A DNA stretch of 64,000 bases from Spongiibacteraceae bacterium. GTDB taxonomy: Bacteria > Pseudomonadota > Gammaproteobacteria > Pseudomonadales > Dasaniaceae. Under the pieces are notes generated by a model. That model worked only from the letters and a program-made list of their open reading frames with translations, was not told the DNA's origin and ran no database searches. Shown here in pieces: positions 36,536 to 46,248 of this stretch. Position numbers and translations under genes: made by a program. Numbering within the stretch: position 1 is the first letter of the stretch; every line of letters begins with the position of its first letter. The stretch covers positions 149,553 to 213,552 of the forward strand of contig JANQLG010000025.1 in the NCBI GenBank assembly GCA_028280715.1, written 5' to 3'.

Positions 36536-37351
36536 ATGAAAGCACTTAAAATTGTGGGTGTCTTACTGATAGCGGTAATCGTTTTTGGCGTTGTCTCTTT
36601 TTTACTGTTGGATCGTAATATCAATCAGCTCGTTAAGATGACAGTGGAGAGCGTGGGTTCGGAGGTATTAAAAACGCAGGTAACGCTGGCCGCTGCGGAT
36701 GTGGATATTCGTGAAGGTAGAGCGCAACTCTCGGGTTTAACCATTGCCAATGTTGGTGGCTTTAGCGAGCCGACTGTGTTTGAGATGAAGGACATTATTG
36801 TAGACCTGGAAATAGCCGCTTTAATTGATCAGATTGTTGATCTTAAAGAAGTCACCATTGATGGCGTTAAAATTACGGCAGAGCAAAAGGGCGTTGGAAC
36901 TAATTTGCAGCAACTGCTGGATAACCTGAATAGCTCAGCAGGAACTTCAAACAGCGAAGAGTCAACTGGTGAGTCGAGTTCTGCTGCGACCGATGTTTTG
37001 ATGAAAATTCAAAACTTTAATTTTACTAACACATCGGCACAGCTTGTTACCGAACAGTGGGGGCAGGAGTCGCTGAATATCCCAGCTATTCAATTGACTA
37101 ATATTGGTGGGCAAAATGGCGTTAAACCTGATCAACTGGCGCAAGAAATTTTAAAACCCATACTTCAGCAAATTAATGAAGCCGTTAAGGATAATATTGA
37201 AGAGAAAGCCAAGGAGGCAGTAAAAGAAAAATTGGGTGAAAAAGAGGATGAGATCAAAGACAAGCTACGTGACAAGTTAACAGAAAAACTGGGTGAAACT
37301 GGCGCAAAAGATGCTGAAGGCGCATTGAGATCCTTATTAAAACGTGACTGA
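36536..37351 (+). CDS. Membrane-anchored AsmA-like protein
   Basis: A 271-residue protein with one N-terminal membrane anchor (residues 5-26) and a periplasmic domain. The part following the anchor has the Ile-Arg-Glu-Gly-Arg-Ala-Gln-Leu-Ser-Gly-Leu-Thr-Ile-Ala-Asn motif and a Leu-Lys-Glu-Val-Thr-Ile-Asp-Gly strand, resembling the N-terminal repeat of AsmA/DUF748 proteins. A Ser-rich linker (about 130-150) follows. The C-terminal 65 residues form a highly charged helix of alternating Lys and Glu. Function is unknown. It is flanked by non-coding DNA on both sides. Confidence 0.75.
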   Translation: MKALKIVGVLLIAVIVFGVVSFLLLDRNINQLVKMTVESVGSEVLKTQVTLAAADVDIREGRAQLSGLTIANVGGFSEPTVFEMKDIIVDLEIAALIDQIVDLKEVTIDGVKITAEQKGVGTNLQQLLDNLNSSAGTSNSEESTGESSSAATDVLMKIQNFNFTNTSAQLVTEQWGQESLNIPAIQLTNIGGQNGVKPDQLAQEILKPILQQINEAVKDNIEEKAKEAVKEKLGEKEDEIKDKLRDKLTEKLGETGAKDAEGALRSLLKRD

Positions 37352-37356
37352 ATAAT

Positions 37357-37383
37357 GCTGTTGAAAATATAAATATCGACAGC
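37357..37383. terminator. Candidate hairpin between convergent genes
   Basis: GCTGTTGA and TCGACAGC form an 8-base stem with one G-T pair around an AT-rich loop of 11 bases. It lies between the convergent AsmA-like and HPP genes. There is no clear T-run, so the call rests on position. Confidence 0.35.
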
Positions 37384-37409
37384 GTTGTATTTAAAAATGA
37401 ATTAAGTTT

Positions 37410-38321
37410 TTATTGATTAGCAGGGCGCATTTTCTGCTTTGCCCACACCGAGAATTCCTGCAGCGTGCAGCTGTCAGAGCGATGTTTGTTATAACCATCG
37501 ACAACTCGATAGATTACGATATGGTGGTGTGGGTTTGCATGAGGTGCTTCATCGATAACTTGTCTCACCGACCATTGCATTCCAGCTGCGCCATTGGTGT
37601 AAAAAGCGCCTAATTCTAAATCAAAGTTGCTGGTTTGTTCTGTTGTCATTAATTGGTTGGCGCGATCAATAATCTGTTTGATTTGTTCATCGTTAACATC
37701 TAATAGCGTGCCTAAAGACTCTCTGGCTTGTCGAATATAGGTCAAGTCTATACTGTGGTTTTTTTCATGAGTTCGTTGTACGGGAATGCCCGCTTGAAAT
37801 CGCATCAAGCTTAAAGGGTAACGACGCCAGGCAAAAATGTTGTTAAAGAAAAAAGCAACAGCAAAAATGATTAAACAGTTAATCAGCGTTGGCGTAATGA
37901 CATAGCTATAATCTAATTGTTTTACGCCTTCTCCACCAATAACTGCGGCCAGTGCTGTTGCTCCTCCTGGTGGATGCATGCATCGACAGAGATGCATCAC
38001 CAGAATAGCCAGTCCTACGGCAATACCACTAGCCAGAAAAACGTTTTCTATGAGGCCGGCGCAGGCAACACCTACAATAGCAGAGAGAAAATTGCCTGCA
38101 AATAATGCCCAGGGTTGTGACAACGCGCCATGGGGTAATACGAATAATAAAATCGTTGCGGCGCCCATTGAAGGTAAGATTGCAAGTGCACCCTGAAAAC
38201 CGGTAAATAAAAAACTGACATAACCGATAGTGCTGATACTAATAGCGCTACCAATAGTAGAGACAATTATTTCAGCCGATGGTGAAGTACTTTGTATGCC
38301 GAGATAGTCTTTTAGCGCCAC
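37410..38321 (-). CDS. HPP family membrane protein
   Basis: A 303-residue protein. Residues about 15-165 contain four to five membrane segments and the family motif His-Pro-Pro-Gly-Gly-Ala-Thr-Ala preceded by a Cys-Arg-Cys-Met. A cytoplasmic domain of about 120 residues follows, with a Leu-Gly-Ala-Phe-Tyr-Thr-Asn-Gly-Ala segment and Trp-Ser-Val-Arg-Gln. HPP proteins have been linked to nitrite transport in plants and cyanobacteria; the role in this organism is unknown. The gene stands alone between an AsmA-like protein and the Lrp regulator. Confidence 0.85.
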   Translation of the reverse strand: MALKDYLGIQSTSPSAEIIVSTIGSAISISTIGYVSFLFTGFQGALAILPSMGAATILLFVLPHGALSQPWALFAGNFLSAIVGVACAGLIENVFLASGIAVGLAILVMHLCRCMHPPGGATALAAVIGGEGVKQLDYSYVITPTLINCLIIFAVAFFFNNIFAWRRYPLSLMRFQAGIPVQRTHEKNHSIDLTYIRQARESLGTLLDVNDEQIKQIIDRANQLMTTEQTSNFDLELGAFYTNGAAGMQWSVRQVIDEAPHANPHHHIVIYRVVDGYNKHRSDSCTLQEFSVWAKQKMRPANQ

Positions 38322-38443
38322 AGTGAGGCATCCTTATTATTATTCGTTGTTCTATTTTGGAATGGTTTTAACTCATAAATTGAATCTGCACCAGTGTATA
38401 AAATGTTTGGCCATCAAAAATTGCTTGTATACAGAATTTATTT

Positions 38444-38920
38444 CTAAAGCTGGGTGTGTAGAGGAAGCTCCGTTGTATTTTTAATCTCTGTTACAGCCAG
38501 ATGAGAATGTACTTCGCCGATATGTTCCAGGTTGGTTAGCTGCTCTCGTACGAATACTTCATAGTGCCGGATATTCTTAGCGACCACCTTGAGCATGTAA
38601 TCCCAAATGCCCGCCATGGTATAGCATTCAATAACTTCCGGAAATTGTTGAATCTCGTGTTCAAATTGTTCGAGATTGCCCCGGCCCTGAGCTGTTAAGG
38701 TCACGGTGGTGAAAGCAATGACCTCCATGCCGAGTTTTTCCCTGTTCAGCAGAGCCGCGCGTTTTTGAATGATACCGGCTTCTTGCAAATGATTAATACG
38801 ACGCCAGCAAGGAGATTGTGACATATTAATTTGTTCGGCAATTTGCTGAGTGGTCAGTGTCGCATCGTTTTGTAAGAGTTCCAGTATACGAATGTCGGTG
38901 GGGTTGAATTCAGTTGCCAT
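38444..38920 (-). CDS. Lrp/AsnC family transcriptional regulator
   Basis: A 158-residue Lrp-type regulator: an N-terminal HTH (residues about 8-60) with Thr-Gln-Gln-Ile-Ala-Glu-Gln-Ile and Pro-Cys-Trp-Arg-Arg-Ile, and a C-terminal RAM ligand-binding domain (about 70-145) with Cys-Tyr-Thr-Met-Ala-Gly and Tyr-Met-Leu-Lys-Val. It is divergent from the oxidoreductase/leucine dehydrogenase pair with a 218-base gap, so it very likely senses an amino acid and controls that operon and itself. Confidence 0.93.
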   Translation of the reverse strand: MATEFNPTDIRILELLQNDATLTTQQIAEQINMSQSPCWRRINHLQEAGIIQKRAALLNREKLGMEVIAFTTVTLTAQGRGNLEQFEHEIQQFPEVIECYTMAGIWDYMLKVVAKNIRHYEVFVREQLTNLEHIGEVHSHLAVTEIKNTTELPLHTQL

Positions 38921-39138
38921 ATTGGCCTCTCGTTGCTAGCAAGTGATTTGTCAAAGCATCTTTTTTAACTTCTTCGGTCTGTAGAAAAATATAGCCCATA
39001 TTAAGAGGTAAAAAGAAATAATTATTCTGAATATGCGCTAAATAGAGGTTGTATAACATAAATATACTCCTCAAATTCTATTATTATTTTTAGTAGATAT
39101 TGATGTTTAGTTAGATGATTTGTCTTGGGGAACCTGTC

Positions 39139-42100
39139 ATGCATTTAGCCAATGTGACTCTTGAAGATAAGTATGCACTGAACACAACCCGCGCTTATAT
39201 GACCGGTATTGAAGCGTTAGTGCGATTACCGATTTTGCAACATCAGCGTGATTTGGAGCGGGGCCTTAAAACCGCTGGTTTTGTATCCGGTTATCGCGGT
39301 TCACCTCTCGGCGGGCTGGATCAGGCATTGTGGAGTGCACAATCCTACCTGGATCAACACAATATTCATTTTCAACCCGGCGTAAATGAAGACTTGGCGG
39401 CCACGGCCGTTTGGGGTAGCCAGCAGGTAAATCTGTTCGAGGGTGCTAAATACGACGGCGTGTTCAGTATGTGGTATGGCAAAGGGCCAGGTGTTGATCG
39501 CAGTATGGATGTGATCAAACATGCAAATGCCTTTGGTACCTCACAATATGGTGGTGTGCTGGCAGTTGCTGGTGATGATCATGCCTGCAAATCATCCAGC
39601 TTACCCCATCAGTCAGAACATATGTTTATCGGAGCATCGATACCGGTATTGAGCCCTGCCAATGTACAGGAAGTACTGGATCTGGGTATCTATGGTTGGG
39701 AGCTTTCACGATTTTGCGGCACTTGGGTTGCTTTAAAGGCTATTACTGAAAATATGGATTCAGCGATTTCCGCTGAGATTGACCCGGATCGCGTACATAT
39801 TGTATTACCTGACGATGTTGTTATGCCGCCAGATGGTGTTCACGCTCGCTGGCCGGATAATGCATTAGATCAAGAGCGTCGGCTGAATAAATATAAAATT
39901 TATGCGGCGCGCAAATTTGCGCTGGCAAATCATCTCAACAAAACTGTTATTGATAGCAAGAAACCTCGGCTTGGCATTATCACTACCGGTAAAGCCTACC
40001 TCGATGTATTACAGGCATTGGAAGATTTGGGTATCGACCAGGAAAAAGCTTGCGCCATCGGCCTTAGAGTTTACAAAGTCGGCATGAGTTGGCCGTTAGA
40101 ACCTGTGATGACACACCGTTTCGCCGATGGCTTAGAAGAAATTTTAGTTGTAGAAGAAAAACGTTCTATTATTGAAGATCAATTAACGGGGCAGTTGTAT
40201 AACTGGCCAGTAGATCGTCGTCCGCGAGTAATAGGCGAATTTGATGAATACGGTGAAGATTTATTACCTAACTTGAGTGAATTGACACCGGCGATGGTAG
40301 CGCGTGCTATTGCCTCCAGAATGCGCCGCTTTTATCAAGATGCCATGATCGAAAAGCGGCTGAAATTTTATGATCAAAAAGAACAGTCGCTAGCGCAATC
40401 GCGTTCCAAAGTAACCCGCTTGCCACATTATTGCTCTGGTTGTCCACACAGTCAGTCGACACGAATTCCCGAGGGCAGTCGAGCTATGGCAGGTATTGGT
40501 TGCCACTATATGTCCATATGGCAGCTGGGTGATAGAAAAGCTGAGACTATCACTCAAATGGGCGGAGAAGGTGTTAACTGGGTGGGGCAGGCGCCATTCA
40601 CTGAAACGCCTCATGTGTTTCAAAATATTGGTGACGGTACTTATTTTCACTCTGGCTTGTTAGCTATTCGTCAGACAATTTCTGCTGGTGTAAATATTAC
40701 TTACAAAATTTTATACAACGATGCGGTGGCAATGACGGGAGGGCAGCATGTTGATGGCAGTTTGACTATTGAGCAATTGATTTATCAGTTAAAAGGTGAG
40801 GGCGTTAATCGCATCGCTTTGGTATCGGATAATCCTGATCCTTACAAAGAATTACACTCAGGTATTCGTGGGTTAACAGTCCACCATCGTGATCAACTGA
40901 TTAGCGTGGAAAAAGAACTACGCGAGTTATCAGGCACAACTGTTTTGATTTACGAACAAACCTGCGCAGCTGAAAAGCGTCGTCGTAGAAAACATGGAGT
41001 GATGGAAGACCTTAATAAACGTGTATTTATTAATGCTGCCGTGTGTGAAGGATGTGGTGATTGCAGTACACAGTCTAATTGTTTGTCAGTTCTTCCGATA
41101 GAAACCGAATTGGGCCGTAAGCGCCAGATTGATCAAAGTGCCTGCAATAAAGATTACTCATGCCTTAAAGGGTTTTGCCCCAGTTTTGTTACTGTAGTGG
41201 GTGGCCATTTGAAAAAGAAATCTATGGTTGCAGAGGTTGCAGGCTTTGCAGATTTACTCGATCCGCCAATAGCTGACATTGAAGAGCAACCCTGGAATAT
41301 TGTCGTGACAGGGGTAGGTGGTACTGGTGTATTAACGGTTGCATCACTAGTGGCTATGGCAGCGCATCTGGAAGGTAAAGGTTGTGCCACTATGAATCAA
41401 ACAGGTTTGGCACAAAAATTTGGTTCCGTAATTAGTCATATTCGCGTTGGTAAAAAACAGTCGGCTATTAATGCTGTACGAATTCCAGCAGGTGATGCTG
41501 ATTTGTTATTGGGGTGCGATTTGGTGGTTGCAGCCGGCGATGAAGCAATGTCAAAGGTTAATGTGGAACGTTCGCATGCCATTATTAATGATCATGAGAC
41601 ACCCACTGCAGAGTTTATTGGAGATCGAGATAAAGTATTTCCCACAGGCTCTATGAAGACCATCATCAAAGAGGAAGTAGGAGACGATAAGGTTAGTTTC
41701 ATTAACGCGACGGATATCGCCAGTCACTTATTAGGCGATTCCATAGCAACAAATTTATTCTTACTGGGCATGGCATATCAAAAGGGGCTGTTACCTGTGT
41801 CAGCCCATGCTTTATTAAGAGCGATCGAATTGAATAATGTAGCCATCGATTTTAACCAGCAGGCTTTTTTATGGGGCCGTCGTGCTGTGTTCAATAGAAA
41901 ACTGACAGAGCATTATGCTGATATAAAGCCACAAAAAAAATCACTGCATTGTTTTGATGAGATAGTTGCAGATCGCTATCAGCGTTTAATGGATTATCAG
42001 AACAAAGCCTATGCTCAGCGCTATAAAGACATTGTCACGCGAATCGATAAGTTAGAGCGTTACTTATTACCAGATGGCGATCAGTCTATTAGCAACGCTG

Positions 42101-42624
42101 TTGCAAAAAACCTATTTAAGATTATGGCTTACAAAGATGAGTATGAAGTCGCGCGTTTATACAGCAATGGTGATTTTCAACGGCAAATCGAATCGACCTT
42201 TGAGGGGGATTATAAACTGCAATTCCATTTGGCTCCGCCGTTATTTAGCAAAAAAGATCCTGACACCGGACATTTACTGAAGTCGATTTTTCCTCAGGCT
42301 ACGTTGTCGGTATTTAAATGGTTGGCTAAATGCAAAGGCTTGCGCGGAACCCGATTTGACATTTTTTCCTATAACCATGAACGGCGTGCCGAACGCGATT
42401 TGATTGGTCAATATACTGAAATTCTGGAGCAGATATCCAAGCAGTTAACACCTGACAATGCATCCATTGCATTGGAATTGGCCAACTTGCCCGATCAGGT
42501 TAAAGGCTTTGGTCACATTAAACTGCAAGCGATAGAAACCTTTAAACAGGAAAAGTTGCGTTTGCTGAAACAGTTGGAAAGCGGTGATACCAGCAAAATA
42601 TCAGTCATCAATGTGGCAGCGTGA
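39139..42624 (+). CDS. Fused indolepyruvate/2-oxoacid ferredoxin oxidoreductase
   Basis: A protein of about 1,161 residues in which the alpha, beta and gamma parts of 2-oxoacid:ferredoxin oxidoreductases are joined. It oxidatively decarboxylates 2-oxoacids from aromatic or branched-chain amino acids to acyl-CoA using thiamine diphosphate and iron-sulfur clusters. Visible are Gly-Tyr-Arg-Gly-Ser-Pro-Leu-Gly-Gly near residue 45, Cys-Ser-Gly-Cys-Pro-His-Ser in the TPP part, and a Cys-rich cluster segment (Cys-Glu-Gly-Cys-Gly-Asp-Cys, about 635). Gly-Val-Gly-Gly-Thr-Gly-Val begins the gamma part (about 724). The frame opens at 39115, but ATG 39139 has GGGG upstream and matches the family start. 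Leucine dehydrogenase follows after 14 bases. Confidence 0.92.
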   Translation: MHLANVTLEDKYALNTTRAYMTGIEALVRLPILQHQRDLERGLKTAGFVSGYRGSPLGGLDQALWSAQSYLDQHNIHFQPGVNEDLAATAVWGSQQVNLFEGAKYDGVFSMWYGKGPGVDRSMDVIKHANAFGTSQYGGVLAVAGDDHACKSSSLPHQSEHMFIGASIPVLSPANVQEVLDLGIYGWELSRFCGTWVALKAITENMDSAISAEIDPDRVHIVLPDDVVMPPDGVHARWPDNALDQERRLNKYKIYAARKFALANHLNKTVIDSKKPRLGIITTGKAYLDVLQALEDLGIDQEKACAIGLRVYKVGMSWPLEPVMTHRFADGLEEILVVEEKRSIIEDQLTGQLYNWPVDRRPRVIGEFDEYGEDLLPNLSELTPAMVARAIASRMRRFYQDAMIEKRLKFYDQKEQSLAQSRSKVTRLPHYCSGCPHSQSTRIPEGSRAMAGIGCHYMSIWQLGDRKAETITQMGGEGVNWVGQAPFTETPHVFQNIGDGTYFHSGLLAIRQTISAGVNITYKILYNDAVAMTGGQHVDGSLTIEQLIYQLKGEGVNRIALVSDNPDPYKELHSGIRGLTVHHRDQLISVEKELRELSGTTVLIYEQTCAAEKRRRRKHGVMEDLNKRVFINAAVCEGCGDCSTQSNCLSVLPIETELGRKRQIDQSACNKDYSCLKGFCPSFVTVVGGHLKKKSMVAEVAGFADLLDPPIADIEEQPWNIVVTGVGGTGVLTVASLVAMAAHLEGKGCATMNQTGLAQKFGSVISHIRVGKKQSAINAVRIPAGDADLLLGCDLVVAAGDEAMSKVNVERSHAIINDHETPTAEFIGDRDKVFPTGSMKTIIKEEVGDDKVSFINATDIASHLLGDSIATNLFLLGMAYQKGLLPVSAHALLRAIELNNVAIDFNQQAFLWGRRAVFNRKLTEHYADIKPQKKSLHCFDEIVADRYQRLMDYQNKAYAQRYKDIVTRIDKLERYLLPDGDQSISNAVAKNLFKIMAYKDEYEVARLYSNGDFQRQIESTFEGDYKLQFHLAPPLFSKKDPDTGHLLKSIFPQATLSVFKWLAKCKGLRGTRFDIFSYNHERRAERDLIGQYTEILEQISKQLTPDNASIALELANLPDQVKGFGHIKLQAIETFKQEKLRLLKQLESGDTSKISVINVAA

Positions 42625-42638
42625 TAACGAGGTGAGTC

Positions 42639-43712
42639 ATGGCGGTTTTTGATCATCCAGACTTTGACAACCACGAACGTGTATTTTTTAAAACTGACGC
42701 TAACAGTGGTTTAAAGGCCATTATTGCTATACATAATACCCAGCGAGGTCCCGCATTGGGTGGTTGCAGAATGTTTCCCTATGCTTCGAGTGAAGAGGCA
42801 TTAAGTGATGTGCTGCGTTTGTCCCGAAGTATGACCTATAAAGCCGCCATGGCCGGATTGCAATTGGGTGGTGGTAAAGCAGTAATTATCGGAGATCCTG
42901 CCAAGACTAAAACCAAAGAACTGTTACACGCTATGGCTGACTTTGTTGATGAACTTTCAGGTTGTTACATCACAGCTGAAGATTCTGGCACCCTTGTTGA
43001 GGATATGCGGGTGATGGCAGAGCGCACGCGTTATGTTGCTGGTTTTTCACAAGACAATGATTTAGCTAATAGCAATAGCGGTGATCCATCACCTACAACA
43101 GCACTTGGTGTATTTCTTGGTTTAAAAGCGGCAGTCGATTTTAAGCTCGGTGCAGATCTGCAGGATGTGAAGATTGCCATTCAAGGTATTGGCAAAGTAG
43201 GGTATGCACTGGCCGAATTATTGGTTGGAGCGGGTGCTGAAATTCTTGTGTCGGATATAAACCCTATGAATGTCAGTCGAGCTGTTGAGCACCTGGGCGC
43301 TAAAGAGCTTGCTGCTACTGACAGTATCTGCGCTGATGTTGATGTGCTTGCGCCATGTGCTATGGGTAATGCTATCAATGAGAAAACGTTACCTCTAATT
43401 AAAGCAAAAGTGATTGCCGGATCGGCCAATAATCAATTGGCGACACCTGAAATGGGGCGGGAGCTGATGAATATGGGCATATTGTATGCGCCTGATTATG
43501 TGATAAATGCGGGTGGCTTAATAGATGTTCATAATACTTTGTATTGCCAGCGTGACGAGCAAATGTTGCAGACGCAAATCCAGCGAATAGCTGATACCTT
43601 GATGTGTATTTTCAAACGCTCAGAGAAAGAGCAATTGCCGACTAATACTATCGTTGATTTAATGGCAAAAGAGATACTGGAAAAACCAAGTAAAGACAGC
43701 AAAGCTGCCTGA
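42639..43712 (+). CDS. Leucine dehydrogenase (Glu/Leu/Phe/Val dehydrogenase family)
   Basis: A 357-residue NAD-dependent amino-acid dehydrogenase; the length fits leucine/valine/phenylalanine dehydrogenases (about 350-365) rather than glutamate dehydrogenases. It has Gly-Pro-Ala-Leu-Gly-Gly-Cys-Arg near residue 37, the catalytic-Lys region Met-Thr-Tyr-Lys-Ala-Ala and Leu-Gly-Gly-Gly-Lys-Ala, the Thr-Ala-Glu-Asp motif, and the Rossmann Gly-x-Gly-x-Val-Gly. It deaminates branched-chain amino acids to 2-oxoacids, the substrate class of the oxidoreductase encoded directly upstream. GAGGTGAG precedes the ATG. Confidence 0.92.
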   Translation: MAVFDHPDFDNHERVFFKTDANSGLKAIIAIHNTQRGPALGGCRMFPYASSEEALSDVLRLSRSMTYKAAMAGLQLGGGKAVIIGDPAKTKTKELLHAMADFVDELSGCYITAEDSGTLVEDMRVMAERTRYVAGFSQDNDLANSNSGDPSPTTALGVFLGLKAAVDFKLGADLQDVKIAIQGIGKVGYALAELLVGAGAEILVSDINPMNVSRAVEHLGAKELAATDSICADVDVLAPCAMGNAINEKTLPLIKAKVIAGSANNQLATPEMGRELMNMGILYAPDYVINAGGLIDVHNTLYCQRDEQMLQTQIQRIADTLMCIFKRSEKEQLPTNTIVDLMAKEILEKPSKDSKAA

Positions 43713-43926
43713 ATGTGAAAATGCTAACTCATTGAGTTTATTGAATAAAACGAAGCATCCTACCAACTTTTTACAGAGCCGTTCTTCAATACTGCCAAGC
43801 TGATCACAGTATCAGTACAATTTTAGCTTAAACTTTAACTTATTAGTCTAAGTGGCTATTCTGTAGACATAATTCGGCTACTGATTTTAGCGCATTGACG
43901 TCGTAATTGATGTAAAAGGGATTGAG

Positions 43927-45303
43927 ATGGCGTTTGATATAACAACCGACGCAGTAATGTTTTTTGATGACGGGGAAGTCGTCAAGGAAATGCTGTATCC
44001 GGAATTTGAAGCTATTCTGGATCATGTGGTTGCAATCGCTGAATTTGAGAATATGGAAATTCCCGCCGCTTATGTTCGTATCAACTCTTCATTAAAAATA
44101 GTTGCTGTTGTTCTTTTCCTTATCCAATTTGATAACCGTGGCTATGTCGATAAATCCTGGAACATACCTTTAGCGCATTTGGCTGAAAATTCAGGAAAAG
44201 GACCAGATCTAGGTGCTGGACCAATACGCTTGTCATGTAGAAGTCAGTGTTCAATCTCGTGGCATCAGCGTTCCATGTGGGATCCTGATCTTCATTCCGG
44301 TAATAAAACACTTATGAAGCTAGCTGGAGCGGCCAAGAGAAACCGTTTGGGTTTGACGATAGTGGAGGAGCCGGAAGTCGTTGCCCCGATAAAAGAAGAA
44401 TATGTTTCAATAGATCTTATTAACAATGAACCGGTAGATAAAAATTCAAAGGCCAAGTTGACCAAAAAATTTCAAAAAGAGCTAAAGGCTAAGGTTGCAG
44501 CATTACAGGAAGAGCATAAGTTGCGTGTTTCGACAATGAAGGCGGAAGCACAGGATCATATTCAAAAGTTACAAAACTTGTATAGGGATGAACTTAAAAA
44601 AGTTAATGAAGTAATCGCCACCACAAAACATTTATTTGCGGAAGAAAAGCAAAAAAATATTCAATTAAAAAATACTCTCGATCAGCAATCAGAGGCTTTT
44701 AAGTCAGACAAAGAACAGTTCAAAGCTCAAGTTGAAAGAAGTCAGGAGATAAGTCAGGAACAGCTGCTTAAACTTGAGGAAAAATATGAACTGGAAGCTA
44801 ATGCTAAAATCGAACAAGTTAAAACAGAGTTAAAAGAAATGCTCGATATGCGTGAAGTTGAACTCTATTACCGTGATGAGCAAATAGGTCGATTAAATGC
44901 TGAGCTTAGCGAACTAAGACAAGAAAAACAAAAACTGTTGGATAGTAGCGGTGATCAGCTCTTACAGCGGTTAGCCGATAGCGGTGTTTCTTTTATCGCC
45001 TATCAGCCTGGTGTTGAGCATTTAACAATACCTGTTAAAGAGATTAGTCGTTATTTAGAGTCTCCTGTTGACTATGTCTCTGAAAAATGTGCAGTTGAGC
45101 CTGAGTTGTATAAGCAATGGCGGACACATTTTCAATTGCCAGTCTGTAATCATAAGATGGATGATGGTTCGCTGTGTGGAGAACCGATTCCAAAAGTTGA
45201 AAAACCGGCTCGGTTTATCGTCGGAGAAAGTGATCGTTGTGCAAGACATAATCGCGCGTCTAATACCTTGGCGGATATGATGAAGACCAGGGAAATCAGT
45301 TGA
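43927..45303 (+). CDS. Coiled-coil protein with C-terminal Cys/His cluster, function unknown
   Basis: A 458-residue soluble protein with three visible parts. Residues 1-140 are globular. Residues about 170-345 form a long continuous coiled coil rich in Glu, Lys and Gln. Residues about 350-458 form a C-terminal domain with Cys-Asn-His, a Cys-Gly-Glu-Pro-Ile knuckle and Cys-Ala-Arg-His, a plausible zinc site. No signal peptide or membrane segment was seen. Similar proteins in gammaproteobacteria are, as I recall, often labelled chromosome-partitioning, but I see no ATPase motif. The downstream PLP enzyme starts six bases after the stop. Confidence 0.72.
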   Translation: MAFDITTDAVMFFDDGEVVKEMLYPEFEAILDHVVAIAEFENMEIPAAYVRINSSLKIVAVVLFLIQFDNRGYVDKSWNIPLAHLAENSGKGPDLGAGPIRLSCRSQCSISWHQRSMWDPDLHSGNKTLMKLAGAAKRNRLGLTIVEEPEVVAPIKEEYVSIDLINNEPVDKNSKAKLTKKFQKELKAKVAALQEEHKLRVSTMKAEAQDHIQKLQNLYRDELKKVNEVIATTKHLFAEEKQKNIQLKNTLDQQSEAFKSDKEQFKAQVERSQEISQEQLLKLEEKYELEANAKIEQVKTELKEMLDMREVELYYRDEQIGRLNAELSELRQEKQKLLDSSGDQLLQRLADSGVSFIAYQPGVEHLTIPVKEISRYLESPVDYVSEKCAVEPELYKQWRTHFQLPVCNHKMDDGSLCGEPIPKVEKPARFIVGESDRCARHNRASNTLADMMKTREIS

Positions 45304-45309
45304 TTTTCA

Positions 45310-46227
45310 ATGAAAACAAAAGCTGAGTATATACAATCGATTACAAACCCTTGTTGGGATAGATTTCAATTACAGATAAATGTACTACGTTTGGATTTAA
45401 TTGATCCCGATTTGAGCGGCAATAAATACTTCAAGCTGAAATATATTATTCAATATGCGGTTGAAAAGAATTATAAAAAGTTACTGAGTTTTGGCGGTGC
45501 TTACTCTAATCACATACATGCACTGGCATTAGCTGGTAGGCGATATGGACTCGAGACAGTAGGCTTGATTCGCGGGGAAGAGCACCAGCCGTTAAATCCT
45601 ACATTACAGGATGCCGTTGATGCGGGTATGACACTCTATTACTTGTCGCGGTCTGAGTATAAACGGCGTCAGGATAATGATTATATTGAAGAAATCAAAG
45701 CCCGATTTCCCGACTGCTACATTATTCCTGAGGGTGGCAGTAGTGTGCTCGGTGTGAAGGGCTGTATGGATATTGCTGCTTATATACCTTCGGCGACCGA
45801 TATTATTTTATTGCCCTGTGGCACGGGCGCAACCTTAGCAGGAATAGCAGCAGCATGCCCTGATAAACAGGTGGTTGGAATTAGTGTTTTGAAGAACGCT
45901 TATTATCTTGAGTCGGATATTGGTAATTACATGAGTAATCTGGGAATCAGTGATGTTGGCAATTGGCGAGTTGAACATGACTTTCACTGTGGTGGTTATG
46001 CTAAAGCCCCCGATGATTTGACAGTCTATATTGAAGATTTTGTGCGAGCGCACCAAATAAGCATCGAACCAGTCTATTCAGGAAAACTATTTTATGCGGT
46101 GGAAAAATTAATTACTGCAAATGTATTCTCAGCCGGGACTAACATTCTTGTATTACATACTGGTGGTCTACAAGGTATCAGGGGAATGCAGGAACATTTT
46201 TCAGAACAGCTTGTGATAACTCATTAA
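45310..46227 (+). CDS. ACC deaminase/D-cysteine desulfhydrase-like PLP enzyme
   Basis: A 305-residue fold-type II PLP enzyme. The PLP lysine is in Leu-Ser-Gly-Asn-Lys-Tyr-Phe-Lys (about residue 40). Gly-Ala-Tyr-Ser-Asn-His contacts the cofactor, and Cys-Gly-Thr-Gly-Ala-Thr is the phosphate-binding loop; the Glu-Pro-Val-Tyr-Ser-Gly-Lys motif is late. It is shorter than D-cysteine desulfhydrases (about 330) and lacks their N-terminal Thr-Pro-Thr-Pro segment, so substrate is uncertain. It follows the coiled-coil gene by six bases and precedes the cNMP/rhodanese gene by 21. Confidence 0.83.
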   Translation: MKTKAEYIQSITNPCWDRFQLQINVLRLDLIDPDLSGNKYFKLKYIIQYAVEKNYKKLLSFGGAYSNHIHALALAGRRYGLETVGLIRGEEHQPLNPTLQDAVDAGMTLYYLSRSEYKRRQDNDYIEEIKARFPDCYIIPEGGSSVLGVKGCMDIAAYIPSATDIILLPCGTGATLAGIAAACPDKQVVGISVLKNAYYLESDIGNYMSNLGISDVGNWRVEHDFHCGGYAKAPDDLTVYIEDFVRAHQISIEPVYSGKLFYAVEKLITANVFSAGTNILVLHTGGLQGIRGMQEHFSEQLVITH

Positions 46228-46248
46228 AAAAAGAATATAGGTAATACC

